From: Alphaproteobacteria bacterium
GTDB lineage: Bacteria; Pseudomonadota; Alphaproteobacteria; Rhodobacterales; Rhodobacteraceae
Assembly (NCBI GenBank): GCA_030424705.1
Contig: JAUHWJ010000029.1
Location: 1 to 10,088 of the forward strand
Reading direction: 5' to 3'
DNA length: 10,088 bases
The position numbers and the translations under genes were made by a program. This document shows, piece after piece, positions 1 through 5,791 of the stretch (position 1 is the first letter of the stretch; every line of letters starts with the position of its first letter). Under the pieces are notes generated by a model, which worked only from the letters and a program-made list of their open reading frames with translations, ran no database searches and was not told the DNA's origin.

Positions 1-622
1 AGTCGCCGACGCTCCCCGCCGCGCCGCCGAGATTGAAGCCGAGGCTCTTCGCCGCCGAGCGCTGCATCTCCGCGAACCGGATCTTGAGCATCACCTGCTG
101 CGTACCGCCGACGGTCATGAGATTGGAGACGTTCTCCCCCGCATAGCGCGCTGCGAGGTTCATCGCCGTCTCGATCTTCCGTGCGCCGGAGACGACCCCG
201 GAGAGAATCATACCGCCATTCGCCTCGCGTACGTCGATCCGCTCGGTCGGCAGCACCTCACGCAGCCGCTGCTTGAACTCGGAAAGGTCGGGGGTGACCT
301 TCACGTCCACATTGGTAATAAGCCTGCCGGCCTCCCCGAGAAGGGTAAGCGTCGTAACGCCTGTCGCCTTGCCGAGAATGTAAATCGTCTGGTCCGACAG
401 CGCAGCGACATCGGCAATTGCCGGATTCGCGACGGAAACCTCCGTGAAGCGCTGCGCGCTTTCGAGGACGATGGCGCGGTTGACGAAGACGGTCACATCG
501 TCCGACGCGACGCCGCGGGCGGCCCGGAGCACGTTTCCGGCCTGCGCCGCGGCGCTTTCCGCCGTCATCGAGAGCGGCAGCAGGGCGAGGATGAGCGCCA
601 CGAAAAGGCGGCGAAGGCGCAT
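1..622 (-). CDS. cpaC: Tad/Flp pilus outer-membrane secretin CpaC/RcpA (N-terminal part, cut by window edge)
   Basis: Only the first 207 codons are in the window; the gene continues past base 1. CpaC forms the outer-membrane secretin ring through which the Tad pilus is extruded. Residues 1-27 form a signal peptide (MRLRR, a hydrophobic stretch, then AESAAAQ). Residues about 42-108 match the pilus-secretin N-terminal domain, with the typical stretch VANPAIADV at 64-72 and the IYILGKATGVTTL region at 80-92. Residues about 112-172 resemble the BON-like domain (SGVV at 141-144). The secretin region begins near QVMLKIRFAEM (176-186). It lies 121 bases downstream of cpaB on the same strand and belongs to the same pilus operon. 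The ATG at 622 has only a weak GGGG (631-634) as ribosome binding site, but it gives a proper signal peptide. The family call is firm; the C-terminal part cannot be judged. Confidence 0.9.
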   Translation of the reverse strand, partial: MRLRRLFVALILALLPLSMTAESAAAQAGNVLRAARGVASDDVTVFVNRAIVLESAQRFTEVSVANPAIADVAALSDQTIYILGKATGVTTLTLLGEAGRLITNVDVKVTPDLSEFKQRLREVLPTERIDVREANGGMILSGVVSGARKIETAMNLAARYAGENVSNLMTVGGTQQVMLKIRFAEMQRSAAKSLGFNLGGAAGSVGD

Positions 623-743
623 GGCTGCAACCCCGGTTCGGATGGACGCGAGGCGCCCGATAGAGGCAACCCTAGCGACGAAATCCGAAAACGCAAGCGA
701 AACTGTGAGTTACAACGCTTCCTTAATGCTGCGCCGCGAGAGG

Positions 744-1568
744 CTATTCGCAGATCAGGTCAATCCCCTTGCGCACGCAGAGGCGCCTCTCCGGGGCCGC
801 CGGCGCCGGCGGGGCCTCTTCCTCGTTCAGCAAATCCTTGATGTCGACCGGCCGCGCATCCTCCATGACGTCATTTTCGTCGATCTGACGGAGGCCGAGG
901 GAGATGCGGCCGATCTGCTGCGCGAGCGCCAGCTTCTGCGCATCCTCTGGGGAAACCTCAACCGTCGCGGTGCGCGCGAGTCGCGCGCGGTTCGCGTCCT
1001 GGTCGGCGAACTGGTCGACTGCGATGACCTTGACGTTCTGCATGATGAGGTTGGAGGTCAACCCGTCCCGGTCCGTCCGGGTCATGAACACGTCCACCCG
1101 GTCGTTCGGCAGGAGGAAGCCCGCGACGCCCGTCACCGCGTCGATTCGCAGCGTGAAGGCGCGCATGCCGGGGGTGAGCTGCGCCGCCATGGTCGCCCGC
1201 TCGCCGAAGCCGGTCACCTTTGTCTTGAGGATCGGCTCCTGCGGCTCGATCGCTCGAAGCACGATCCGCGCATCGCGTCCGTCGCCGAAAAGATCCTCAG
1301 CCGTAGCGAAGCCGTTCGCGGGGGCGGCGTCCTCCGGGAAATCCACGATCCGCGTGGCGTCCGGCGTCAGTTGTTCGCCGGAGCGGAGCGCGCGCGTCGC
1401 GACGACGACAGGCTTCGTGGGGATTGCGGGGGCGGTGGATCGCGCCGCCTCCGCCGCCTTCTGCGCCAGCGCGGCCTCGATCGCCGCATAGCGCTCGGCG
1501 GCGAAAAAGACGGCGCCGCCCGCGAGGGCGACGCCGAAGATCAGGATGATGACCGCGATGATCCGCAT
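744..1568 (-). CDS. cpaB: Tad/Flp pilus assembly protein CpaB/RcpC
   Basis: The 274-residue protein is a periplasmic, inner-membrane-anchored component of the Tad pilus machine that works with the CpaC secretin. An N-terminal membrane segment (about residues 3-23) is followed by a SAF domain (about 53-118, with VVVATRALRSGEQLTPD and a DFP at 76-78). An RcpC/CpaB domain follows (about 131-230), containing GMRAFTLRIDAVTGVAGFL and PNDRVDVFMTR. Length and domain order are normal for the family. The start is supported by AGGGGAG at 1576-1582, seven bases from the ATG. The C-terminal tail has a proline/alanine linker (253-259) and then two cysteines, C264 and C273, in the last eleven residues, which could form a disulfide. 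It sits 77 bases downstream of the pilin gene and 121 bases upstream of cpaC. Confidence 0.93.
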   Translation of the reverse strand: MRIIAVIILIFGVALAGGAVFFAAERYAAIEAALAQKAAEAARSTAPAIPTKPVVVATRALRSGEQLTPDATRIVDFPEDAAPANGFATAEDLFGDGRDARIVLRAIEPQEPILKTKVTGFGERATMAAQLTPGMRAFTLRIDAVTGVAGFLLPNDRVDVFMTRTDRDGLTSNLIMQNVKVIAVDQFADQDANRARLARTATVEVSPEDAQKLALAQQIGRISLGLRQIDENDVMEDARPVDIKDLLNEEEAPPAPAAPERRLCVRKGIDLICE

Positions 1569-1645
1569 GGGCCGGCTCCCCTATCCGTTCGCCGCGTCAT
1601 ATGACGCGATCATGGCGAAAAGACGAACCGGGGCGCGGATCAAGC

Positions 1646-1936
1646 TTACTCGCCAGGCGTCTCTCCGACGGGCTCGCCGCCGGCACCCGCCCCGCCGCCG
1701 GCAGGATCCGGAAGCGCAGTGGGCACCGCCGCTTCGAGGTTCGTGGCCGCCTGGTTGATCTCGGTCGTCAGGTTGGTCACGAGGCCGCCGACGCCGGTCG
1801 TCCCGTCGCCGAAGATCGCGTAGGCGAGGCCGATGCCGATAACAACCACGGCTGCTGTCAGAGCAACCCAGTCGACGGTAACGGCGCCGGATTCATTGGC
1901 GCGAAAGCGCCGGAACGCGTTGAAAGACATGCGCAT
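1646..1936 (-). CDS. flp: Flp-family type IVb pilin (Tad pilus major subunit)
   Basis: The 96-residue prepilin is predicted to be processed and assembled into the Tad pilus fibre. A short basic leader (residues 1-17, MRMSFNAFRRFRANESG) precedes the processing site G17/A18. The hydrophobic helix AVTVDWVALTAAVVVIGIGLAYAIFG follows at 18-43. Positions +5 and +6 after the cut are Asp-Trp rather than the classical Glu-Tyr, which I recall from Rhodobacteraceae pilins. The C-terminal 25 residues are rich in glycine and proline (PDPAGGGAGAGGEP). The start at 1936 is chosen because GGAGG at 1943-1947 lies six bases upstream. An ATG at 1930 (spacing 12) would remove two residues, and upstream ATGs at 1951 and 1960 lie ahead of that ribosome binding site. 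It is the first gene of the minus-strand cpaB-cpaC operon. Confidence 0.88.
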   Translation of the reverse strand: MRMSFNAFRRFRANESGAVTVDWVALTAAVVVIGIGLAYAIFGDGTTGVGGLVTNLTTEINQAATNLEAAVPTALPDPAGGGAGAGGEPVGETPGE

Positions 1937-1940
1937 GTAC

Positions 1941-1947
1941 TCCCTCC
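1941..1947 (-). promoter_or_regulatory. Ribosome binding site of the Flp pilin
   Basis: The minus strand reads GGAGGGA here. This strong Shine-Dalgarno sequence excludes the longer starts at 1951 and 1960. It favours the ATG at 1936 (six bases from GGAGG) over 1930 (twelve). Confidence 0.75.
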
Positions 1948-2168
1948 ACATGCTAGACACAGGTGAACACGCCCGAACGATCCGACGGGGACATGGACAG
2001 ACACGCTCAGCTTGCCCGGGCCCGTCGCCGGAACCCCACCCACTGGGGCGCCCGCCGCGCTACCGATGTGAGAAATAGCACTTCATTCTTTCGGCGCCAA
2101 ATTAACTTATTCACTAGATTTTGCGCGGATGGAGCCGATTCAACGCCCATGGCCACACCTTCAGCGAC

Positions 2169-2174
2169 TATAAT
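2169..2174 (+). promoter_or_regulatory. Possible -10 element (TATAAT) for the transglycosylase gene
   Basis: A perfect TATAAT hexamer lies in the AT-rich core, 161 bases before the transglycosylase ATG. The position where a -35 would sit (about 2146-2151) reads CCCATG, which is not a match, so this may be chance. If used, the transcript would start near 2181 and carry the inverted repeat at 2225-2263 in its leader. Confidence 0.2.
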
Positions 2175-2179
2175 CCCTT

Positions 2180-2190
2180 ATATTCAATAT
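2180..2190. repeat. Small palindrome ATATT-C-AATAT
   Basis: This is a perfect 5-base inverted repeat around one central base, six bases downstream of the TATAAT at 2169-2174. It could be an operator half-site pair, but the AT-rich context makes short palindromes likely by chance. Confidence 0.35.
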
Positions 2191-2224
2191 CCTGACTGCC
2201 TTCTAGGATCGCATGCGCTCATGC

Positions 2225-2263
2225 TCTCCGTTCGTGAAAGGCGCACTAATGCATGAACGGAGA
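2225..2263. repeat. Inverted repeat with 12-base arms and 15-base loop
   Basis: The left arm TCTCCGTTCGTG (2225-2236) and right arm CATGAACGGAGA (2252-2263) are reverse complements except at one position, where RNA from the plus strand could still form a G-U pair. The first nine bases of the left arm match perfectly. The loop is 2237-2251. It lies 71 bases upstream of the transglycosylase ATG. There is no T-run after either arm, so it does not look like an intrinsic terminator. It could be a regulator binding site or an mRNA leader hairpin. I see no second copy in the window. Confidence 0.7.
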
Positions 2264-2334
2264 CGGTTCGCGCTGCACAAGGGTGGGGAATTCGCCCACT
2301 CAAGCGCAGATGCGCCAATGCAGGACGCGGGCGC

Positions 2335-3744
2335 ATGATGATTCGCGCCTTACTCATCCTCGCTCTCTTCGCCCTAGCGTCGATCAGCGGAGCGGACACG
2401 GCATCGGCACAGACGCCGGGCGCGAAGAGCTTCAAGGTGGTGAAGCCGCCGGCGGCTGGCGCCCGGAAGCGGATCACCGTCACCGTAACAGGAGCGCCCT
2501 CCGCGAGATCCTCGCCTCCCAGGCGGAGCGGCGGCGGGCAAGCGCATGGCTGGTTCTGGCGCATCGCCGCCCCGGAAGCAGAGGCGGCGGACCCGGCCCG
2601 ATTGCTCCCGCTCGCTTCCGCTGCGTCCCGGATCGTGGGCGCGGCCGAGCGAGCACGGATCGAGGCCGTGGCTGGGGCGTGGAAATCGGAAATCGAGGCC
2701 GCCGCCCGCGCCGCGAAAGTCTCCCCCGCGATCCTCGCCGCGCTGGTGGCGGCGGAGAGCGCAGGGAATTCCCGCGCCGTGAGCCATGCCGGCGCGCAGG
2801 GGCTCGGCCAGCTCATGCCGGGGACGGCGCAGCGATTCGGCGTCGCAAATTCGTTCGATCCGGCGGAGAATCTTCGCGGCTCGGCCGCCTATCTCTCCTT
2901 CCTCCTCGCCATGTTCGAGGAAGACGCCCTGCTGGCGCTCGCCGGCTACAACGCCGGCGAAAATGCGGTGGTCCGGAACCGCGGCGTTCCGCCTTTCGAC
3001 GAAACGCGGGACTATGTGCCCATCGTCCTTTCGTATTTCCACGAGGCGCGGGCGCTCTGTCTTCCTGCGCCGCCCGGCCCGCGGGCGGACTGCGCGCTGA
3101 ACGCCGCGCCGCGCCGCCCGCCTCAGAACCTCAACGGCGGGCCGGCAGCCTCCGCCCGCGCGCCGCGCGGGGACTGGTTCTGGCAAGGCGTCGCGCCGGG
3201 GCTCGAGGCGGCTGACCCGGCGCGCACCCCGGCGCTCGCCGCCGCGGCCGCGGAGAGGATCGGCGCGTCGCTCCTCCGCGCGAAGGCTGCCGAAGTGGCG
3301 GACCTGTGGCGCGCGGAGATCGCGGCGGCGGCGCGGGGCGCGCAGCTTTCGGAGGCGCTGCTTGTCGCCCTTGTCGCGGCGGAAAGCGGCGGCGATCCGG
3401 AAGCGAAAGGGCCGGGCGGGCGGCGCGGCCTCGGCCTCCTTCTGCCGGGGGATGCGGCGCGGCTCGGCGTCGCCGACCTCGCCGACCCGGCGGAGAATAT
3501 CCGCGGCGCGGCGGACCACCTCTCCCGCCTCCTCGCCCGGTTCGGGGAGGACGAGGTGCTGGCGCTGGCCGGATATGCTGCGGGCGAGCGCGCCGTGGTC
3601 GAGCAGGGCGGCGTTCCTGCGGACCGGGCGACGAGGGACTATGTCCCCGTCGTCCTCGGCTATTATCACGAGGCGCGCACGCTCTGCCTTGCGCCGCCGG
3701 AGGGGCCGCGCGCGCCCTGCATCATGGCGGAGCGGGCTAACTGA
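2335..3744 (+). CDS. Secreted lytic transglycosylase-like protein with two tandem SLT units
   Basis: The 469-residue protein is predicted to be exported and to cleave peptidoglycan glycan strands. A signal peptide spans 1-25 (cut after ASA, before QTPG). Two homologous units follow, about 73-253 and 281-462. Each starts with a WFW motif and EAADPAR, and contains an SLT domain, an RDYVP motif and two cysteines (C242/C253 and C451/C462). Unit 1 has the usual SLT features: catalytic Glu141 in [14 protein letters not shown] (156-165) and AGYNAGE (203-209). Unit 2 keeps Glu350 in AAES, but [10 protein letters not shown] becomes [10 protein letters not shown] and GYNAG becomes GYAAG. Gln159, Met161 and Asn206 of unit 1 correspond to Leu368, Leu370 and Ala415, so unit 2 may be inactive or substrate-binding. 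The start at 2335 has a second ATG directly after it and only a weak ribosome binding site. The stop overlaps that of the convergent CoA-transferase B gene. SLT family membership is firm; the exact substrate role is inference. Confidence 0.88.
   Translation: MMIRALLILALFALASISGADTASAQTPGAKSFKVVKPPAAGARKRITVTVTGAPSARSSPPRRSGGGQAHGWFWRIAAPEAEAADPARLLPLASAASRIVGAAERARIEAVAGAWKSEIEAAARAAKVSPAILAALVAAESAGNSRAVSHAGAQGLGQLMPGTAQRFGVANSFDPAENLRGSAAYLSFLLAMFEEDALLALAGYNAGENAVVRNRGVPPFDETRDYVPIVLSYFHEARALCLPAPPGPRADCALNAAPRRPPQNLNGGPAASARAPRGDWFWQGVAPGLEAADPARTPALAAAAAERIGASLLRAKAAEVADLWRAEIAAAARGAQLSEALLVALVAAESGGDPEAKGPGGRRGLGLLLPGDAARLGVADLADPAENIRGAADHLSRLLARFGEDEVLALAGYAAGERAVVEQGGVPADRATRDYVPVVLGYYHEARTLCLAPPEGPRAPCIMAERAN
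2551..3093 (+). repeat. SLT repeat unit 1 (intact motifs)
   Basis: This codes for residues 73-253 of the transglycosylase-like protein and carries the complete set of SLT motifs. It aligns with the second unit at an offset of 208-209 residues along its whole length, including the WFW start and both cysteines. The protein therefore arose by internal duplication rather than by fusion of unrelated domains. Confidence 0.8.
3175..3720 (+). repeat. SLT repeat unit 2 (degenerate motifs)
   Basis: This codes for residues 281-462. The catalytic-type Glu350 is kept, but the conserved Gln, Met and Asn of the SLT motifs are replaced by Leu368, Leu370 and Ala415. A run of charged and glycine residues ([10 protein letters not shown], 356-365) replaces the first unit's AVSHAGAQG. 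Confidence 0.8.
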
Positions 3745-4366
3745 CGAGCGTCGCCTCGGTCAGCCGCTCGACTTCCTCCATCGTCACGCCCTCGGCCAGC
3801 TCCACGAGCTTCAGCCCGCCCGGAACCACGTCGAAGACGCCGAGATTGGTGATGATCCGGTCCACCACGCCCTTGCCCGTGAGCGGGAGTGTGCATTCCT
3901 TCAGGAGCTTGGACTCTCCGGCCTTGTTCGCATGATCCATGATGACGACGACGCGACCTACGCCGGCGACGAGGTCCATCGCCCCGCCCATACCCTTCAC
4001 GAGCTTGCCGGGGATCATCCAGTTGGCAAGGTCGCCCGTCTCCGACACTTCCATCGCGCCGAGGATCGCCATCGCGATCTTGCCACCGCGGATCATGCCG
4101 AAGCTTGTCGCGCTGTCGAAATAAGCCGTGCGGTCTAGTTCGGTTATGGTCTGCTTGCCGGCGTTGATGAGGTCAGGGTCCACCGCGTCCTCTGTCGGGA
4201 ACGGGCCCATGCCGAGCATCCCGTTCTCGGATTGCAGCGTCACATCGACGCCCGCGGGAATGTGGTTCGAGACGAGGGTGGGAATGCCGATGCCGAGATT
4301 GACGCAGGTCCCGTCCTGCAATTCCTGCGCGGCGCGCGCCGCCATCTGGTTCCGGTCCCAGGGCAT
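3737..4366 (-). CDS. scoB: 3-oxoacid CoA-transferase subunit B (succinyl-CoA:acetoacetate type)
   Basis: The 209-residue beta subunit is predicted to pair with the subunit A encoded upstream (5039-5734). The pair transfers CoA from succinyl-CoA to a 3-oxoacid such as acetoacetate. The CoA-transferase signature LQSENGMLG lies at 44-52, with the catalytic Glu47. [11 protein letters not shown] (22-32) and [12 protein letters not shown] are further typical stretches. The length matches bacterial subunit B proteins. The open frame continues upstream to 4747. The start at 4366 is set by GGAGGAG at 4373-4379, six bases away, and by the family N-terminus [16 protein letters not shown]. Substrate preference between acetoacetate and 3-oxoadipate cannot be fixed from sequence alone; the overall resemblance favours acetoacetate. 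The last codons overlap the convergent transglycosylase gene by 8 bases. Confidence 0.93.
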   Translation of the reverse strand: MPWDRNQMAARAAQELQDGTCVNLGIGIPTLVSNHIPAGVDVTLQSENGMLGMGPFPTEDAVDPDLINAGKQTITELDRTAYFDSATSFGMIRGGKIAMAILGAMEVSETGDLANWMIPGKLVKGMGGAMDLVAGVGRVVVIMDHANKAGESKLLKECTLPLTGKGVVDRIITNLGVFDVVPGGLKLVELAEGVTMEEVERLTEATLVS

Positions 4367-4372
4367 CCCGTT

Positions 4373-4379
4373 CTCCTCC
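4373..4379 (-). promoter_or_regulatory. Ribosome binding site of CoA-transferase subunit B
   Basis: The minus strand reads GGAGGAG, six bases before the ATG at 4366. It decides against the much longer open frame that reaches 4747. Confidence 0.8.
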
Positions 4380-4449
4380 GTCGCGGCGCGGCCGCCGATT
4401 CTGCTCCCGCGCTGTTTCCCACATTCCGCGCCGCCGCGCGAGGCCGCTC

Positions 4450-5034
4450 TCAGCCGAGAAAAGCGGCGAGGCCGAGCCCGGCGGCGAGGAAGGCCGAGGC
4501 GAGGGAGACGGGCTTCTCCCGCATCGTCGCATCCCAGTAGCCGGGCGGCGGCGCCGCGCCCTCGATCATGTCGAGTCGCCCGCGCTCCAGCCGCGCCGCC
4601 CCCCGCCAGCCGGAGGCGAGCGCGATGCGGGAGGGGGCTCCGAAGACGAGAAAAGCGAAATACTGCGCCGGCGCGATGAGCAGGAGCCAGCCGAGCATCG
4701 CGCCGAGATAGACAAGCGCGAGCGGGAGCACGACCAGCCGGTCCCATGCCGAGATCGCGGCGCCCTGCGCGCGCATGTGGCCGCCGAAGACGAAGAGCGG
4801 CAGGCCCGCAAGCTGCATCGCCGCGCCGGCATAGACCGCCGGATCGGCCGAGACGAGCCCGGCGTTCCGGTCCACCCCGCCCCAGGCGAAGCCGATGGCG
4901 ATGGTGGCGAGGCCGATCAGCGGGCCGGAGCGGAGCCAGAAGGCGAGATAGTCCCGCCCCGCTTCGCGGAAGCCGAACCAGCAGAGGCCGACGAGAAGGA
5001 GAAGGACGGCGAGCCAGAGGAGCCGCCGCCCCAT
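4450..5034 (-). CDS. Unrecognised small integral membrane protein between the CoA-transferase subunits
   Basis: I do not recognise a family for this 194-residue protein. It is strongly hydrophobic, with likely membrane segments at about 4-22, 36-53, 67-84, 99-120, 122-138 and 176-193. A hydrophilic stretch at about 140-175 holds [17 protein letters not shown] and a [14 protein letters not shown] motif, which probably faces the cytoplasm or periplasm as one loop. The ATG is four bases after the stop of CoA-transferase subunit A and has no clear ribosome binding site, so translation is probably coupled. The subunit B gene follows after 83 bases. Base composition and codon style look like the neighbours, so I see no sign of recent transfer. 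A role linked to ketoacid or short-chain acid handling is suggested only by position. Confidence 0.75.
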   Translation of the reverse strand: MGRRLLWLAVLLLLVGLCWFGFREAGRDYLAFWLRSGPLIGLATIAIGFAWGGVDRNAGLVSADPAVYAGAAMQLAGLPLFVFGGHMRAQGAAISAWDRLVVLPLALVYLGAMLGWLLLIAPAQYFAFLVFGAPSRIALASGWRGAARLERGRLDMIEGAAPPPGYWDATMREKPVSLASAFLAAGLGLAAFLG

Positions 5035-5038
5035 CGGC

Positions 5039-5734
5039 TCAGGCGGCCCGCACCGTGCGGTTCTCGATCCGCTTCTCGTGCGTCCCCTGGATGATGCGGT
5101 GGACGTAGATGCCGGGCGTGTGGATCATGTCCGGGTCGAGGCTGCCCCGCGGCACGATCTCCTCCACCTCGGCGACGCAGACCTTGCCGCAGGTGGCGGC
5201 GGGCGGATTGAAGTTCCGCGCCGTCTTTCGATAGACGAGGTTGCCCATGTCGTCGCCCTTCCAGGCCTTGACGATGGCGAGGTCCATGACGAGCCCGCGT
5301 TCGAGGACATAGGTCTGCCCGTCGAACTCCTTCAGCTCCTTGCCCTCCGCGATCACGGTGCCCACGCCCGTCTTGGTGTAGAAGCCCGGAATGCCGGCGC
5401 CGCCGGCGCGCATCCGCTCCGCCAGAGTGCCCTGCGGGTTGAACTCCAGCTCCAGCTCGCCGGAGAGGTACTGTCGCATGAATTCCGCATTCTCCCCCAC
5501 ATAGGAGGAGATCATCTTCTTGACTTGGCGGGTCTGCAGAAGGACGCCAAGGCCGAAATCGTCCACCCCGGCGTTGTTCGAGGCGACGGTGAGGTTCTTC
5601 GTCCCGGCGTCGCGGATCGCGGCGATCAGCAGCTCGGGGATGCCGCAGAGGCCGAAGCCGCCCGCGGCGATGGTCATGCCGTCGAAGAGGAGGCCGTCGA
5701 GCGCGGCCGCGGCGTCCGGATAGACCTTCTTCAT
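5039..5734 (-). CDS. scoA: 3-oxoacid CoA-transferase subunit A (succinyl-CoA:acetoacetate type)
   Basis: The 231-residue alpha subunit is the partner of the subunit B at 3737-4366. The CoA-transferase signature DGMTIAAGGFGLCGIP is at 18-33. VKKMISSYVGENAEF (71-85), ELEFNPQGTLAER (95-107) and PGFYTKTGVGT (116-126) are typical of succinyl-CoA:3-ketoacid transferases. The length is normal for the family. The open frame extends to 5959, but the start at 5734 is fixed by AGGAGGG at 5742-5748, seven bases away, and by the N-terminus MKKVYPDAAAALDGL. The methyltransferase gene ends 53 bases upstream. The enzyme would let the cell use acetoacetate or feed polyhydroxybutyrate breakdown products into acetoacetyl-CoA. 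Confidence 0.93.
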   Translation of the reverse strand: MKKVYPDAAAALDGLLFDGMTIAAGGFGLCGIPELLIAAIRDAGTKNLTVASNNAGVDDFGLGVLLQTRQVKKMISSYVGENAEFMRQYLSGELELEFNPQGTLAERMRAGGAGIPGFYTKTGVGTVIAEGKELKEFDGQTYVLERGLVMDLAIVKAWKGDDMGNLVYRKTARNFNPPAATCGKVCVAEVEEIVPRGSLDPDMIHTPGIYVHRIIQGTHEKRIENRTVRAA

Positions 5735-5741
5735 GGGGATT

Positions 5742-5748
5742 CCCTCCT
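5742..5748 (-). promoter_or_regulatory. Ribosome binding site of CoA-transferase subunit A
   Basis: The minus strand reads AGGAGGG, seven bases before the ATG at 5734. It rules out the longer in-frame starts further upstream. Confidence 0.8.
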
Positions 5749-5762
5749 GAGGCGTCGCCCGT

Positions 5763-5791
5763 GTTTTCCCGCCTCGCGCGGGCGCTGTCAA
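5763..5791 (-). promoter_or_regulatory. Possible promoter of the CoA-transferase genes
   Basis: On the minus strand a perfect TTGACA (5786-5791) overlaps the TGA stop of the methyltransferase. Seventeen bases later comes GAAAAC (5763-5768), which matches TATAAT in three positions. A start near 5756 would leave a leader of about 20 bases before the ATG of subunit A. The weak -10 keeps this tentative. Confidence 0.3.

Larger units (their letters stand above)
1948..2334. other. Long intergenic region between divergent pilin and lytic transglycosylase genes
   Basis: No credible gene is visible on either strand; the open frames here are short and lack family signatures. The part next to the pilin is GC-rich. 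From about 2068 to 2205 the sequence becomes distinctly AT-rich. It holds a TATAAT at 2169-2174 and the odd palindrome ATATT-C-AATAT at 2180-2190. At 2211-2224 there is GCATG-CGCT-CATGC, followed directly by a large inverted repeat at 2225-2263. The region must carry the promoter of the pilus operon on one strand and that of the transglycosylase on the other. I could not find a convincing paired -35/-10 for either, nor a full CtrA site (TTAA-N7-TTAA). Confidence 0.7.

Noticed and set aside
444..1604. Long plus-strand open frame opposite cpaB and cpaC
   Set aside because: It is antisense to two clearly recognised pilus genes, arginine-rich and without any family signature, which is typical of shadow frames in GC-rich DNA.
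2101..2120. CtrA site in the pilin upstream region
   Set aside because: Only one TTAA half-site is present; the second half at seven-base spacing is missing on both strands.
2374..3669. Long minus-strand open frame opposite the transglycosylase gene
   Set aside because: The plus strand has a signal peptide and two SLT units, while the minus-strand translation is low-complexity and arginine-rich.
4367..4747. N-terminal extension of CoA-transferase subunit B to 4747
   Set aside because: It would overlap the membrane-protein gene by about 300 bases and has no similarity to the family. GGAGGAG before the ATG at 4366 gives the normal N-terminus.
5768..5782. Hairpin CCCGC-N5-GCGGG between the methyltransferase and CoA-transferase A genes as a terminator
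   Set aside because: The stem has only five pairs, and on the minus strand it is followed by an A-run rather than a U-run.
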